Source: Bacteroidales bacterium UBA4347 (GTDB lineage: Bacteria; Bacteroidota; Bacteroidia; Bacteroidales; P3). Taken from it: a stretch of 6,696 nucleotides of DNA. Shown piece after piece: positions 1-6,672 of this stretch (its first letter is position 1; every line of letters starts with the position of its first letter). The position numbers and the translations under genes are program-made. A model generated the notes under the pieces. That model made no database searches. It had not been told where the DNA came from and was given only the letters and a program-made list of their open reading frames with translations. The DNA is taken from the NCBI GenBank assembly GCA_002394185.1, contig DGTB01000096.1, positions 1-6,696 of the forward strand, given 5' to 3'.

Positions 1-7
1 CTACCCC

Positions 8-41
8 GCACTCTCTTATTTCCCTGTCGGAAATCGAGTGC
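8..41 (-). other. Two-part inverted repeat (hairpin) at the promoter start site
   Basis: On the minus strand GCACTC (41-36) pairs with GAGTGC (13-8), and inside it ATTTCC (34-29) pairs with GGAAAT (23-18) around the five-base loop GACAG. G35 faces AAGA (17-14) as an asymmetric internal loop. All twelve base pairs are perfect. There is no T tract directly after it on either strand, so it is not a typical intrinsic terminator. It overlaps the last base of the -7 element, so it could be an operator, a leader hairpin (inner part only if transcription starts near 35), or weakly a terminator of the operon. Confidence 0.5.
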
Positions 42-72
42 AAAAGTACGAACTTTTTCCCAATCCACCAAA
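41..72 (-). promoter_or_regulatory. Bacteroides-type sigma-ABfr promoter for an unseen gene to the left
   Basis: On the minus strand TTTG (72-69) is followed after 20 bases by TACTTTTG (48-41). This matches the Bacteroidota housekeeping promoter: a -33 element with TTG/TTTG and a -7 element TAnnTTTG at about 19-21 bp spacing. Transcription would start near 34-36 and leave the window leftward. The -33 element begins 18 bases after the protease stop codon, so this promoter serves the next gene, not the operon described here. Confidence 0.72.
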
Positions 73-89
73 TTTTTCTTTAAATTTCT

Positions 90-1943
90 TTATTGTAGTT
101 TGATTATACGGCGGTTATAAATACCTTCCAGAGTGCGTATCTGCACGGTGTAGGTGCCGGCAGGGAGGTTTTGGAGGGCAATTTCGACGGTCTCGGAAGT
201 GTGGCTGGAGTAGTCGTTTTGCAGCATGGAGCGTCCGAGGACATCGTAGATGACAAGGGCGGTTGTGTGGGGCGGCAGGGTGATGTTGAGGAGGTCGGAA
301 GTGGGGTTGGGCCAAAGGTTGATCAGGCGTTCCTGCTCGGCATTGTCGATGCCCACACCGTTGAGCCAGAGGGCATAGTAGGTTCTGTTGGAGTTGAGGT
401 CGACATGTTGTCCGGGTTGGTAGATAACGTCGTCGCCGGTAGAGCTGTGGCACCATCCGGCGAAGAGGCTGCCGGGATTTTCAAAGGGGCATTCAGGGAA
501 GGTGTAGCCCGTGGCTGGACAATAGTTGAAAGACTTGGGAGTGGTGTTGGGAATGTTGGGGTTGAGGAAGATGCGTCTCTGGTTGATGACCTTAAGGTGG
601 TAGTTGAAGACGGTGTCGAGGTGGTGGAGTAGGGTGTCCATTTCGGCGACCTCGAGGGTGTACCCATGGAAGCGGATGTAGCGCGAGTCATTGCAGATGG
701 AGTCGTAGTAGTCGACGGTGTCGAAGGTTTCCACTTGGCCGGGACGGATGCCGAAGATGGCTCCTTGGCTCCGGTTGAAGGTGTAGGTGGCGTTGCCGCC
801 AGCGCCGCCGTTGGGACCGGGCGCAAGGTTGTTGATGGCGTAGAATCCATCTCCGTAGCCACTCCAGCCCCAGTTGAAGTGGTAGCGGTGTTCGATGTCG
901 GAGCCGTCGAGGACGAAAGCATGTCCGCCGGTGCTGTCGGAGCCGGAGTAGTACATGGGTTGTCCGAGGGCGAGATTCTCGTCGATGAGTGCGCACCATT
1001 CTGATTCACTGTAGGAGTAGCGGTTGGCGTGGTAGAGGGAGGTGTCGTACTTGAAGTATCGTTTGAAGGCTTCTGTGGCGCAGGCGCTGGCCCAGTAGCC
1101 GCATTCACTGTAGGCGCCGCTACCGCCGACGGAGGAGGTGCCGTACATCATGTCCACGGCCACGCCACAATGGTATGAAATGGTGGCAACGGCCTCTTTC
1201 TCATAGCTGAAGCTGAAGCTTTCAAGACGTTTGGGCATAAGGTCCCAGAGATAGGTGGTGTGGGCAAAGTCGGCAAAGAGGGTAGGCGCGCTTCCGTTGT
1301 GCCGCAAGCTGTAGGGTTGGTAGGAGTGGGTGTCTTCGCCATAGGTGGGATAGTTCCAGTATTTCATGACCTGTGCCATGGCTGTGGCTACGCAGCCTAC
1401 TACGGTGCGCCCGTGGTATACTGAATCGTAGGGACAAAGTATATTATAGGGGTCACTTTGGTCCCATTGTGTAGTGAGCATGACAGGCACGGCGGTGAGG
1501 TCGGTAGTAGTGGCGTCGTCGGATTTGCTGACGACGTCTTTCAGTATAAGGCTGCCCCACTCTTGAAGGGTGCTTTCGCGCTGGCGGTAATCGTTACTGA
1601 CGGCCTCCTCGATTTGGTCGTTGTAACCCTGGAGCCAGTAAGCAATGTTAGGGTTGAGCGAGTTGGGGAACGGGTTGGAGAAGGAATAGGCCAGGATGGG
1701 TTGCACGCGGTCGTCGGCGGCAACAATGACGAATCCTTTGCCCTCCATGTCGAAGATGTGGAGCTGGTTCAGATTGGAAAATTCGAGGCTTTTGGGCGTG
1801 ATGTTTGCAGGCACACCGGCGGGGCGGTGGGCGGCCCAGAAGTTGGCAGCAACGCGGCTGGCAAAGGCGGTGGATACCGGTTCGGCAAAGGCACTGGTGG
1901 CCAAGATTAAGACGGCGGTTATGAAAAGAACGGTCTTTTTCAT
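90..1943 (-). CDS. Secreted C10 (streptopain-like) cysteine protease with T9SS sorting domain
   Basis: This 617-residue protein is predicted to be an extracellular or surface papain-fold endopeptidase of family C10, the family of streptococcal SpeB and Prevotella interpain. Residues 1-20 form a signal peptide (KK, hydrophobic core, AFA before Glu21). Residues about 21-120 resemble the C10 inhibitory propeptide (FVIVAADDRVQPILAYS at 71-87). The catalytic domain spans about 150-400: nucleophile Cys184 in VVGCVATAMAQVMKYW, His341 in GGHAFVLDG, and the Asn/Trp segment HFNWGWSGYGDGFY at 355-368. Residues about 472-527 look like an InlB B-type (Listeria-Bacteroides) repeat (FAGW, YQPG, TYYALW). Residues about 541-617 are a type A T9SS sorting domain (LWPNPTSDLLNITLP, YDVLGR, LPAGTYTVQI), which predicts outer membrane passage by T9SS and cleavage of the tail. 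It is the last gene of the operon, 21 bp after dsbD. The ATG start follows A-rich sequence and leads straight into the signal peptide. All key residues are present, so it looks active; its substrate is unknown. Confidence 0.93.
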   Translation of the reverse strand: MKKTVLFITAVLILATSAFAEPVSTAFASRVAANFWAAHRPAGVPANITPKSLEFSNLNQLHIFDMEGKGFVIVAADDRVQPILAYSFSNPFPNSLNPNIAYWLQGYNDQIEEAVSNDYRQRESTLQEWGSLILKDVVSKSDDATTTDLTAVPVMLTTQWDQSDPYNILCPYDSVYHGRTVVGCVATAMAQVMKYWNYPTYGEDTHSYQPYSLRHNGSAPTLFADFAHTTYLWDLMPKRLESFSFSYEKEAVATISYHCGVAVDMMYGTSSVGGSGAYSECGYWASACATEAFKRYFKYDTSLYHANRYSYSESEWCALIDENLALGQPMYYSGSDSTGGHAFVLDGSDIEHRYHFNWGWSGYGDGFYAINNLAPGPNGGAGGNATYTFNRSQGAIFGIRPGQVETFDTVDYYDSICNDSRYIRFHGYTLEVAEMDTLLHHLDTVFNYHLKVINQRRIFLNPNIPNTTPKSFNYCPATGYTFPECPFENPGSLFAGWCHSSTGDDVIYQPGQHVDLNSNRTYYALWLNGVGIDNAEQERLINLWPNPTSDLLNITLPPHTTALVIYDVLGRSMLQNDYSSHTSETVEIALQNLPAGTYTVQIRTLEGIYNRRIIKLQ

Positions 1944-1964
1944 TTTGTTTATTGTGTTGAATAT

Positions 1965-4040
1965 TTATTTCTTAAAGTTGGCTTTGCCCTCGTTGAGCCA
2001 GTCGACGAAGTGCTGCACGTTGCGGTCGTACTTGTGGTTCTCCTTGGTGAGAATGTTACCGTCGGCGTCGATGATGACGTAGTAAGGCTGGGCGTTCATG
2101 TTGAAGGTGGAACGTTGATAGTAGCCATTGCGGCGGCCGAGGGTTTTGAGGACATGGCCTTTGTCGTCGGTCACCCATTCGCTTTCGGGCAGTTCGATGG
2201 TGTTTTCGTCGCAGAAGAGCGACACCATGACGAAGTCATTGTTGAGGATGGTTTTCACCTGCTCGTCGGGCCACACGTAGTGCTCCATCTCGCGGCAGTT
2301 GGCGCAGTTCTTGCCTGTGAAGTCGACAAAGATGGGTTTGCCCACCTTGCGGGCATGGGCTTTGGCTTCGTCGAGGTCGAAGAAGGCTTCGAAGCCCAGC
2401 GGCACATGCAGTTTGTCGGCATATTTACGGTCCTTGGGCAGACCGTTGGCATTGGCTGCGGGGCCGGAGCCGCTGTAGTCGTGGACTATCTTCTGGATGG
2501 TGAAGTCCTGGCTCGACATCGGGGGCACGAAGCCGGAAATGGCTTTGAGCTCGGCACCCCAAAGGCCGGGAATCATATAGATGACGAAAGCGAAGTCGAG
2601 GATGGCCAGCATGAGACGGCCCACGCCGACGTGCTGTACCTCGTCGTCGCCTTTGAAATGCAGCTTGCCCAGCAGGTAGAAGCCCCAGAGGGCGAAGATG
2701 ACAATCCAGAGTGCCAGGTAGATGTCGCGCGGCAGGAGGCCCCAGTTGCGATCGATGTCGGCCATCTGGAGGAACTTCAGGCCGAAGGCCAGCTCGATGA
2801 AAGCGAAGGAAACTTTGACGGTGTTGAGCCACGAGCCGCTCTTCATGTTCTTGAGGAACTGCGGGAAGATGGCCAGCAGTGTGAAGGGCAGGGCGAAGCC
2901 GATGCCGAAGCCCAGCATGGTGATCAGCGAGACCCAGCGGTTGGCCGTCTCGGCGTCGGCGCCGGAGTCGGTGGTGAGGCCCGCCAGGGCGGCGGCGATG
3001 ATGGGGCCTGTGCAGGAGAAGGAGACCAACACGGTGGTCAGGGCAATGAAGAAGGGGGCCAGGAAGCCGCCCTTGTCGGCCTGCTCGTCGCTGGCGTTGA
3101 CCCACTTCTCGGGCATCTTGATTTCAAACAGACCAAAGAAGCTCAGAGCGAAGATGAAGAAGATGGCGAAGAAGATGAGGTTGGGAATCCAGTTGGTGGC
3201 GATGGTGTTCATCACCTCGGGACCGAAGATGGCGGAAAGCACCACGCCGATGATGGCAAAGATGCCTACGATGCTCAGCCCGAAGAACCAAGCCTGCCGA
3301 CGGCCTTTCTTCTTGTTGTCGGCGCCGTGCATGAAGAAGTTCACCGTCATGGGTATCATCGGGAAGACGCAGGGAGTGAACATGGTGAGGATGCCGGCAC
3401 CAAGGGCAATGAGGAAATAGCCCAGCAGGCTGTGTTCCTCCTCCTTCTCAGTGGCGGCGGCTTCGATGTTTTCAGGTTCGGAGGACTCTTCAATCGTTGG
3501 GATGACTGTGGCAAGGGTGTCGGCGGCGTCGGTCGAGTCGGCCTGGTTGGCAATCTCTGTCTGCGCGGCCTCTTCGGCAACCTGAACCGCACCTTTCACC
3601 TTGAAGACCATGTCGTGGTCCTCCGGGGCTATGCACGAGCCTTCATTGCAGAGCTGATAGGAAATCAGTCCTTTTACTTGAAAATCTTTGTTGGTAAGAC
3701 GTTTGATTTTCTGTCGGAAGACAACGGTGCCTTCAAATGATCTGACTACACATCCAAACAGCGGGTCCATTTCCTCGTGGGGTTTGGGCTCGCGGACTTT
3801 GCCGACGAGGGCATAGTCGCTGCTGGGTGTGAACTCGAAGACGGTGGGCAGGGGGCCGTTCTCGTCGGTGTTTTGCGAGTACATGTGCCAGCCGTTGTCG
3901 AGTTTGACGGTGATGACCAGTTCGGCTTCGTTGGGCGAGGTCTCTTTGACCGAGAAGCCAAGTTTGGCAGGGTCAAGCTGTTGGGCTGTAACCCCTAAGG
4001 TTGCCAGAAGACAAAGGACGAATAGAATAGTGCGTTTCAT
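1965..4040 (-). CDS. dsbD: Thiol:disulfide interchange protein DsbD (alpha-beta-gamma architecture)
   Basis: This 691-residue inner membrane protein is predicted to carry electrons from cytoplasmic thioredoxin to periplasmic thiol proteins. A signal peptide covers residues 1 to about 20. The N-terminal periplasmic alpha domain spans about 21-150, with the redox pair Cys131 and Cys136 in YQLCNEGSCIAPE. An acidic, Ala/Glu-rich linker follows (about 150-203). The membrane beta domain covers about 204-497 with roughly eight hydrophobic helices. Its two redox cysteines are Cys224 in the first helix (FTPCVFPMIP) and Cys343 (VSFSCTGPIIAAAL). The C-terminal thioredoxin-like gamma domain (about 545-691) has the CxxC motif Cys579/Cys582 in FTGKNCANCREME, and a cis-Pro-like segment at NAQPYYVIID (649-658). 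All six cysteines of the relay are therefore present and the protein is complete. It starts 9 bp after the propeller gene and is followed 21 bp later by the protease gene. The gene name rests on domain order; some Bacteroidota homologues are simply called cytochrome c biogenesis protein or thioredoxin family protein. Confidence 0.93.
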   Translation of the reverse strand: MKRTILFVLCLLATLGVTAQQLDPAKLGFSVKETSPNEAELVITVKLDNGWHMYSQNTDENGPLPTVFEFTPSSDYALVGKVREPKPHEEMDPLFGCVVRSFEGTVVFRQKIKRLTNKDFQVKGLISYQLCNEGSCIAPEDHDMVFKVKGAVQVAEEAAQTEIANQADSTDAADTLATVIPTIEESSEPENIEAAATEKEEEHSLLGYFLIALGAGILTMFTPCVFPMIPMTVNFFMHGADNKKKGRRQAWFFGLSIVGIFAIIGVVLSAIFGPEVMNTIATNWIPNLIFFAIFFIFALSFFGLFEIKMPEKWVNASDEQADKGGFLAPFFIALTTVLVSFSCTGPIIAAALAGLTTDSGADAETANRWVSLITMLGFGIGFALPFTLLAIFPQFLKNMKSGSWLNTVKVSFAFIELAFGLKFLQMADIDRNWGLLPRDIYLALWIVIFALWGFYLLGKLHFKGDDEVQHVGVGRLMLAILDFAFVIYMIPGLWGAELKAISGFVPPMSSQDFTIQKIVHDYSGSGPAANANGLPKDRKYADKLHVPLGFEAFFDLDEAKAHARKVGKPIFVDFTGKNCANCREMEHYVWPDEQVKTILNNDFVMVSLFCDENTIELPESEWVTDDKGHVLKTLGRRNGYYQRSTFNMNAQPYYVIIDADGNILTKENHKYDRNVQHFVDWLNEGKANFKK

Positions 4041-4049
4041 TGGATTGTT

Positions 4050-5333
4050 TTATTTCAAGTTGAATTTGATTTTTTTCTCGCCCCGCACGGTCTTCACCGA
4101 CACGGTGTACATTCCCTTGGGCATGCGGTTGATTTTGATGCGCTGGTTGTTCTTGTAGTTATCTGCGGTCTTCACCACTTTGCCGTCCTTGTTGATGAAG
4201 GTGACGGTGGCTGAGGCGCTTTCGAACGAGATGGTGACGTAGCCTTCGTCCAGGTGGGGGTTGATGCGGACTCGCTCGTCGCTGGGACCTGCGTTGACAG
4301 GCTCCTGCCTGTTGCCGGTCTGGCTGTTGTCGTGGGGAATATCGTTCGAGGCCACCTCGCGCGTTGGCATGTGGAAGTCGCTGAGTTTGGCGAGGCCTTT
4401 GGCATCGTTGCCGAACCATACGGTGCCGTGGCCGTTGCAGGCCACTTTGTAGATGTTGCCGGCAGGTAGAAGACTGTTTTTCGAGGTGAAGGTCACCCAG
4501 TTGTCCTCGCCGTCGAACACCGCTGCTCCGGCGTTGGTGGCTATCCATAGCAGGCCGTTCTCGTCAATGGCTATGTCGTTCACTTGGTCGCTTGGCAGTG
4601 GACTGTTGCGTGTGCTCCACACGGTCCAGCGCTGCCCATCGTAGCGTGCCAGGCCACTGAGGGTGCCGAACCATTTGACATTGTCCTTGTCGATGACGAT
4701 GGCGGGCACGATGTCGTCGGGCAAGCCCGAGTTGGCTGAGGTGTAGCTCGTCCAGCGGATGCCGTTGAAGACGCTGACACCGGCGTTGGTGGTAATCCAC
4801 TTGCGGTTGGCGCGGTCCACGGCCAGGTCGAGCACAAAGTCGCTCAGCAGGTCACAGTCGTCGGGGGTGTATTTTTCCCAGTCGTTGCCGTCGTAGCTCA
4901 CCAAGCCTCCCAGCGTGACGCCAATCCATGTCACGCCGTCCTGGTCGATGACGATTTCCTTGACGAACTTCATCTTCAGCCTGCGGGTGACGTCGGTATG
5001 CTCGGTCCAGTTGGTGCCGTCCCACTCAATGACGCCGTGGTCGTCGGTGCCAATCCAGAGAATGCCGCGTTTGTCGATCATCAGGCAGTTGACCGACTGG
5101 TCTTTCAGTTTCTCGTTGAACATGGAGTAGTCCATCCACGATGCCCCCCCCAGGCGGCAGAGGCCTTGAAAGGTGCCTGCCCATACACCTTTGGCATCGG
5201 CGGCAAGGGCAGAAATGTTGTTGCCGCAGATGTCGCTCGAGCGGGTGTCGTAGACCTCCCACTTGCCATTCTGGGCGTTGAGGGTGCCGGCCAAGGCCAG
5301 CGCAAGTGTCAATATGTTCAGTCTATGTTTCAT
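4050..5333 (-). CDS. Exported seven-bladed beta-propeller (two-component-regulator-propeller type) with C-terminal sorting-like domain
   Basis: This 427-residue protein has a signal peptide (1-20, ending LNA before Gln21) and then repeats of about 40 residues with the pattern I-x-x-D-x-x-G-x-x-W-x-G-T-x-x-G-x-x-x-Y-D-G-x-x-W-x-x-Y. This is the Reg_prop pattern of the periplasmic sensor part of Bacteroidota hybrid two-component systems. Seven copies can be read, starting near residues 38, 80, 123, 166, 208, 250 and 293. The last copy lacks its W-x-x-Y strand, which the N-terminal stretch KWEVYDT (24-30) could supply to close the ring. There is no kinase, membrane helix or DNA-binding domain, so this is a free-standing propeller. 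A polar linker (about 318-352) leads to a beta-rich tail (about 355-427: GYVTISF, VTFINKDGKVV, MPKGMYTVSV) resembling a diverged T9SS sorting domain without the usual PNP motif. Ligand or partner is unknown. It sits 11 bp after the upstream gene and 9 bp before dsbD. Eight consecutive G residues encode part of Leu61-Ala64. Confidence 0.88.
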   Translation of the reverse strand: MKHRLNILTLALALAGTLNAQNGKWEVYDTRSSDICGNNISALAADAKGVWAGTFQGLCRLGGASWMDYSMFNEKLKDQSVNCLMIDKRGILWIGTDDHGVIEWDGTNWTEHTDVTRRLKMKFVKEIVIDQDGVTWIGVTLGGLVSYDGNDWEKYTPDDCDLLSDFVLDLAVDRANRKWITTNAGVSVFNGIRWTSYTSANSGLPDDIVPAIVIDKDNVKWFGTLSGLARYDGQRWTVWSTRNSPLPSDQVNDIAIDENGLLWIATNAGAAVFDGEDNWVTFTSKNSLLPAGNIYKVACNGHGTVWFGNDAKGLAKLSDFHMPTREVASNDIPHDNSQTGNRQEPVNAGPSDERVRINPHLDEGYVTISFESASATVTFINKDGKVVKTADNYKNNQRIKINRMPKGMYTVSVKTVRGEKKIKFNLK

Positions 5334-5344
5334 GTCTCTTATGT

Positions 5345-6655
5345 TCAGGTTTTATGTTTTTCTTTCTTTGCTGCAGGAAACAGGATATTGTTCAATATCA
5401 GACGGTAGCCGGGCGAGTTGGGGTAGAGGGAGAGGTCGGTCGGCGGGTCTCCAATGAAGTGTCGGTAGTCTTCGGGGTCGTGGCCGCCGAGGAATGTCCA
5501 GGTGCCTTTGCCGTAGTCGCCGTGAAGGTAGCGCACCTCGCCAAGCTCCTTGTTCTCGGCCAGGACGACGCAGCTCGTCTTCACCAGGTTGCTGCGGAAA
5601 GCCGTGGTCTGGCCCATGAAGCCATGCACCACCCGCGTGTGGTTCTGCGTCAGCATGGTGGGTATCCAGTCCCACTTGGCCGAGAAGTCGAAGAGCACGA
5701 AGAAGTCGTGCTTTTCGTCGACGGCTTTCTGGCGCGCACGGTCGTCGATGTCGATGGTGGATATCTCGTATTCCGATGGATTGGTGCTGATGCGGAAGTC
5801 CTTGAAGGCAAAACATTTGCTGTAGTCCAGTAGCTCCTGGGCGTAGGGCTGCATGGGGTCGCCGTCGAACATTTCGGCGCAGATGTCGACCCCATCGGCC
5901 GCCAGGGCCACGTCGTAGCTGTCGGGCGCCGAGCACATGGCGAAGAGGAATCCTCCGCCCATCACGAAGTCGCGTATTTTCTTGGCCACCGCGAGTTTCA
6001 GATGGCTGACCTTGCTGTAGCCCAGTTTGGAGGCAGTGGCCTCTTGCAGGCGCACGTCCTCGATGTACCACTGCTGGTTGCGGTAGTTGCCCCAGAACTT
6101 GCCATATTGACCTGTGAAGTCCTCGTGGTGCAGGTGCAGCCAGTCGTAGGTGGGCAGCACTCCGCCCATTACCTCCTCGTCGTAGACCACGTCGTAGGGT
6201 ATCTCGGCGTAGGTGAGCACCAGGGTCACGGCGTCATCCCACGGTAGTTTGTTCTTGGGCGAGTAGACGGCAATCTTTGGTGCCTTCTGCAGTTTGACGG
6301 CGTCCATGTTCACCCCCGGGTCGGCAATGTGGCTCAGTATGGCGCTGCTCTGACCGTCGGCGATGACCTCGCAGGTGACGCCGCGCAGCTTGCACTCGCG
6401 CTCAATGGCGTCGGCGTATTTCAGCATGAAGGTACCACCGCGGTAGTTGAGCAGCCAGGTTACCTCCACGTCGCGCTGCAGGCTCCAGTAGGCCACGCCG
6501 TAGGCCTTGAGGTGGTTCTTCTGCACCTCGTCCATGGGAAGTAATATATAATTCGCCTGCGCGTGCGCGAAAAAAATAAAAAAAAGAAGACACAGCGACA
6601 TTACACCCTTCTTCAGGGTACGCTGTATGCCTGTATGTCGTCTTTCATTTTTCAA
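5345..6655 (-). CDS. Exported conserved Bacteroidota protein of the family usually labelled 'asparagine synthetase B'
   Basis: This 436-residue protein resembles, from memory, a well-conserved Bacteroidota family of about 415-435 residues that databases often name asparagine synthetase B (PMDExQKNHLKAYGxAYW, LPWDDAVTLVLTYAEIPYDV, LHLHHEDFTGQYGKFW, FVMGGGFLFAMCSA, NNILFPAAKK). The name does not fit: there is no N-terminal Cys of a glutamine amidotransferase and no SGGxDS ATP-binding loop. The segment IRDFVMGGGFLFAMCSAPDS (227-246, Cys241) looks like the nucleophile elbow of a class I amidotransferase/ThuA-like fold, and HGDYGKGTWTFLGGHDPED (378-396) would fit the end of such a domain; this fold is inference. 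Residues about 15-33 (KKGVMSLCLLFFIFFAHAQ) form a signal peptide, so it acts outside the cytoplasm. The start is uncertain. The frame opens with TTG at 6655, giving a long basic n-region. CTG at 6616 or ATG at 6601 are alternatives, the latter leaving no positive charge before the hydrophobic core. It is the first gene of the operon, 17 bp after a tRNA. Its function is unknown. Confidence 0.85.
   Translation of the reverse strand: MKNERRHTGIQRTLKKGVMSLCLLFFIFFAHAQANYILLPMDEVQKNHLKAYGVAYWSLQRDVEVTWLLNYRGGTFMLKYADAIERECKLRGVTCEVIADGQSSAILSHIADPGVNMDAVKLQKAPKIAVYSPKNKLPWDDAVTLVLTYAEIPYDVVYDEEVMGGVLPTYDWLHLHHEDFTGQYGKFWGNYRNQQWYIEDVRLQEATASKLGYSKVSHLKLAVAKKIRDFVMGGGFLFAMCSAPDSYDVALAADGVDICAEMFDGDPMQPYAQELLDYSKCFAFKDFRISTNPSEYEISTIDIDDRARQKAVDEKHDFFVLFDFSAKWDWIPTMLTQNHTRVVHGFMGQTTAFRSNLVKTSCVVLAENKELGEVRYLHGDYGKGTWTFLGGHDPEDYRHFIGDPPTDLSLYPNSPGYRLILNNILFPAAKKEKHKT
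6613..6648 (-). other. Possible 11-codon leader ORF overlapping the start of the first operon gene
   Basis: The first ATG after the tRNA (6648) is in a different frame from the operon's first gene. It reads MKDDIQAYSVP and ends in TGA at 6613. It follows an A-rich stretch (GAAAATTGAAAA) typical of Bacteroidota ribosome entry sites. Eleven bases after its stop codon comes the in-frame ATG (6601) of the main gene, preceded by AGAAGG. It may be a leader ORF, a chance ORF, or a sign of an indel at the start of the main gene. Nothing shows that it is translated. Confidence 0.25.
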
Positions 6656-6672
6656 TTTTCAGTCTTTTTTTG

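Noticed and set aside
73..89. Possible intrinsic terminator right after the protease stop codon
   Set aside because: Only a weak AT-only symmetry (AAATTT/AAATTT) is present, with no GC stem followed by T residues.
171..632. Open frames on the plus strand opposite the protease gene (also 1458-1910)
   Set aside because: These are low-complexity shadows of the protease coding sequence with no recognisable motif.
323..1108. A 261-codon minus-strand frame rich in Thr, Pro and Ser within the protease gene
   Set aside because: It is an out-of-frame reading of the C10 catalytic domain; its composition is an artefact of codon bias.
1004..1114. 12-base direct repeat (attcactgtagg at 1004-1015 and 1103-1114)
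   Set aside because: Both copies encode a Tyr-Ser-Glu stretch in the protease (near residues 278-280 and 311-313); a short coincidental coding repeat.
1944..1964. Possible promoter between dsbD and the protease gene
   Set aside because: The 21-bp gap is AT-rich but shows no TAnnTTTG element with a matching -33 element; it looks like an ordinary A-rich ribosome entry region.
2010..3740. A 576-codon open frame on the plus strand opposite dsbD
   Set aside because: It lies wholly antisense to a gene with clear DsbD domains and is rich in Gly, Val, Glu, Asp and His, as expected from reading GC-rich codons backwards. It has no domain, signal peptide or ribosome site.
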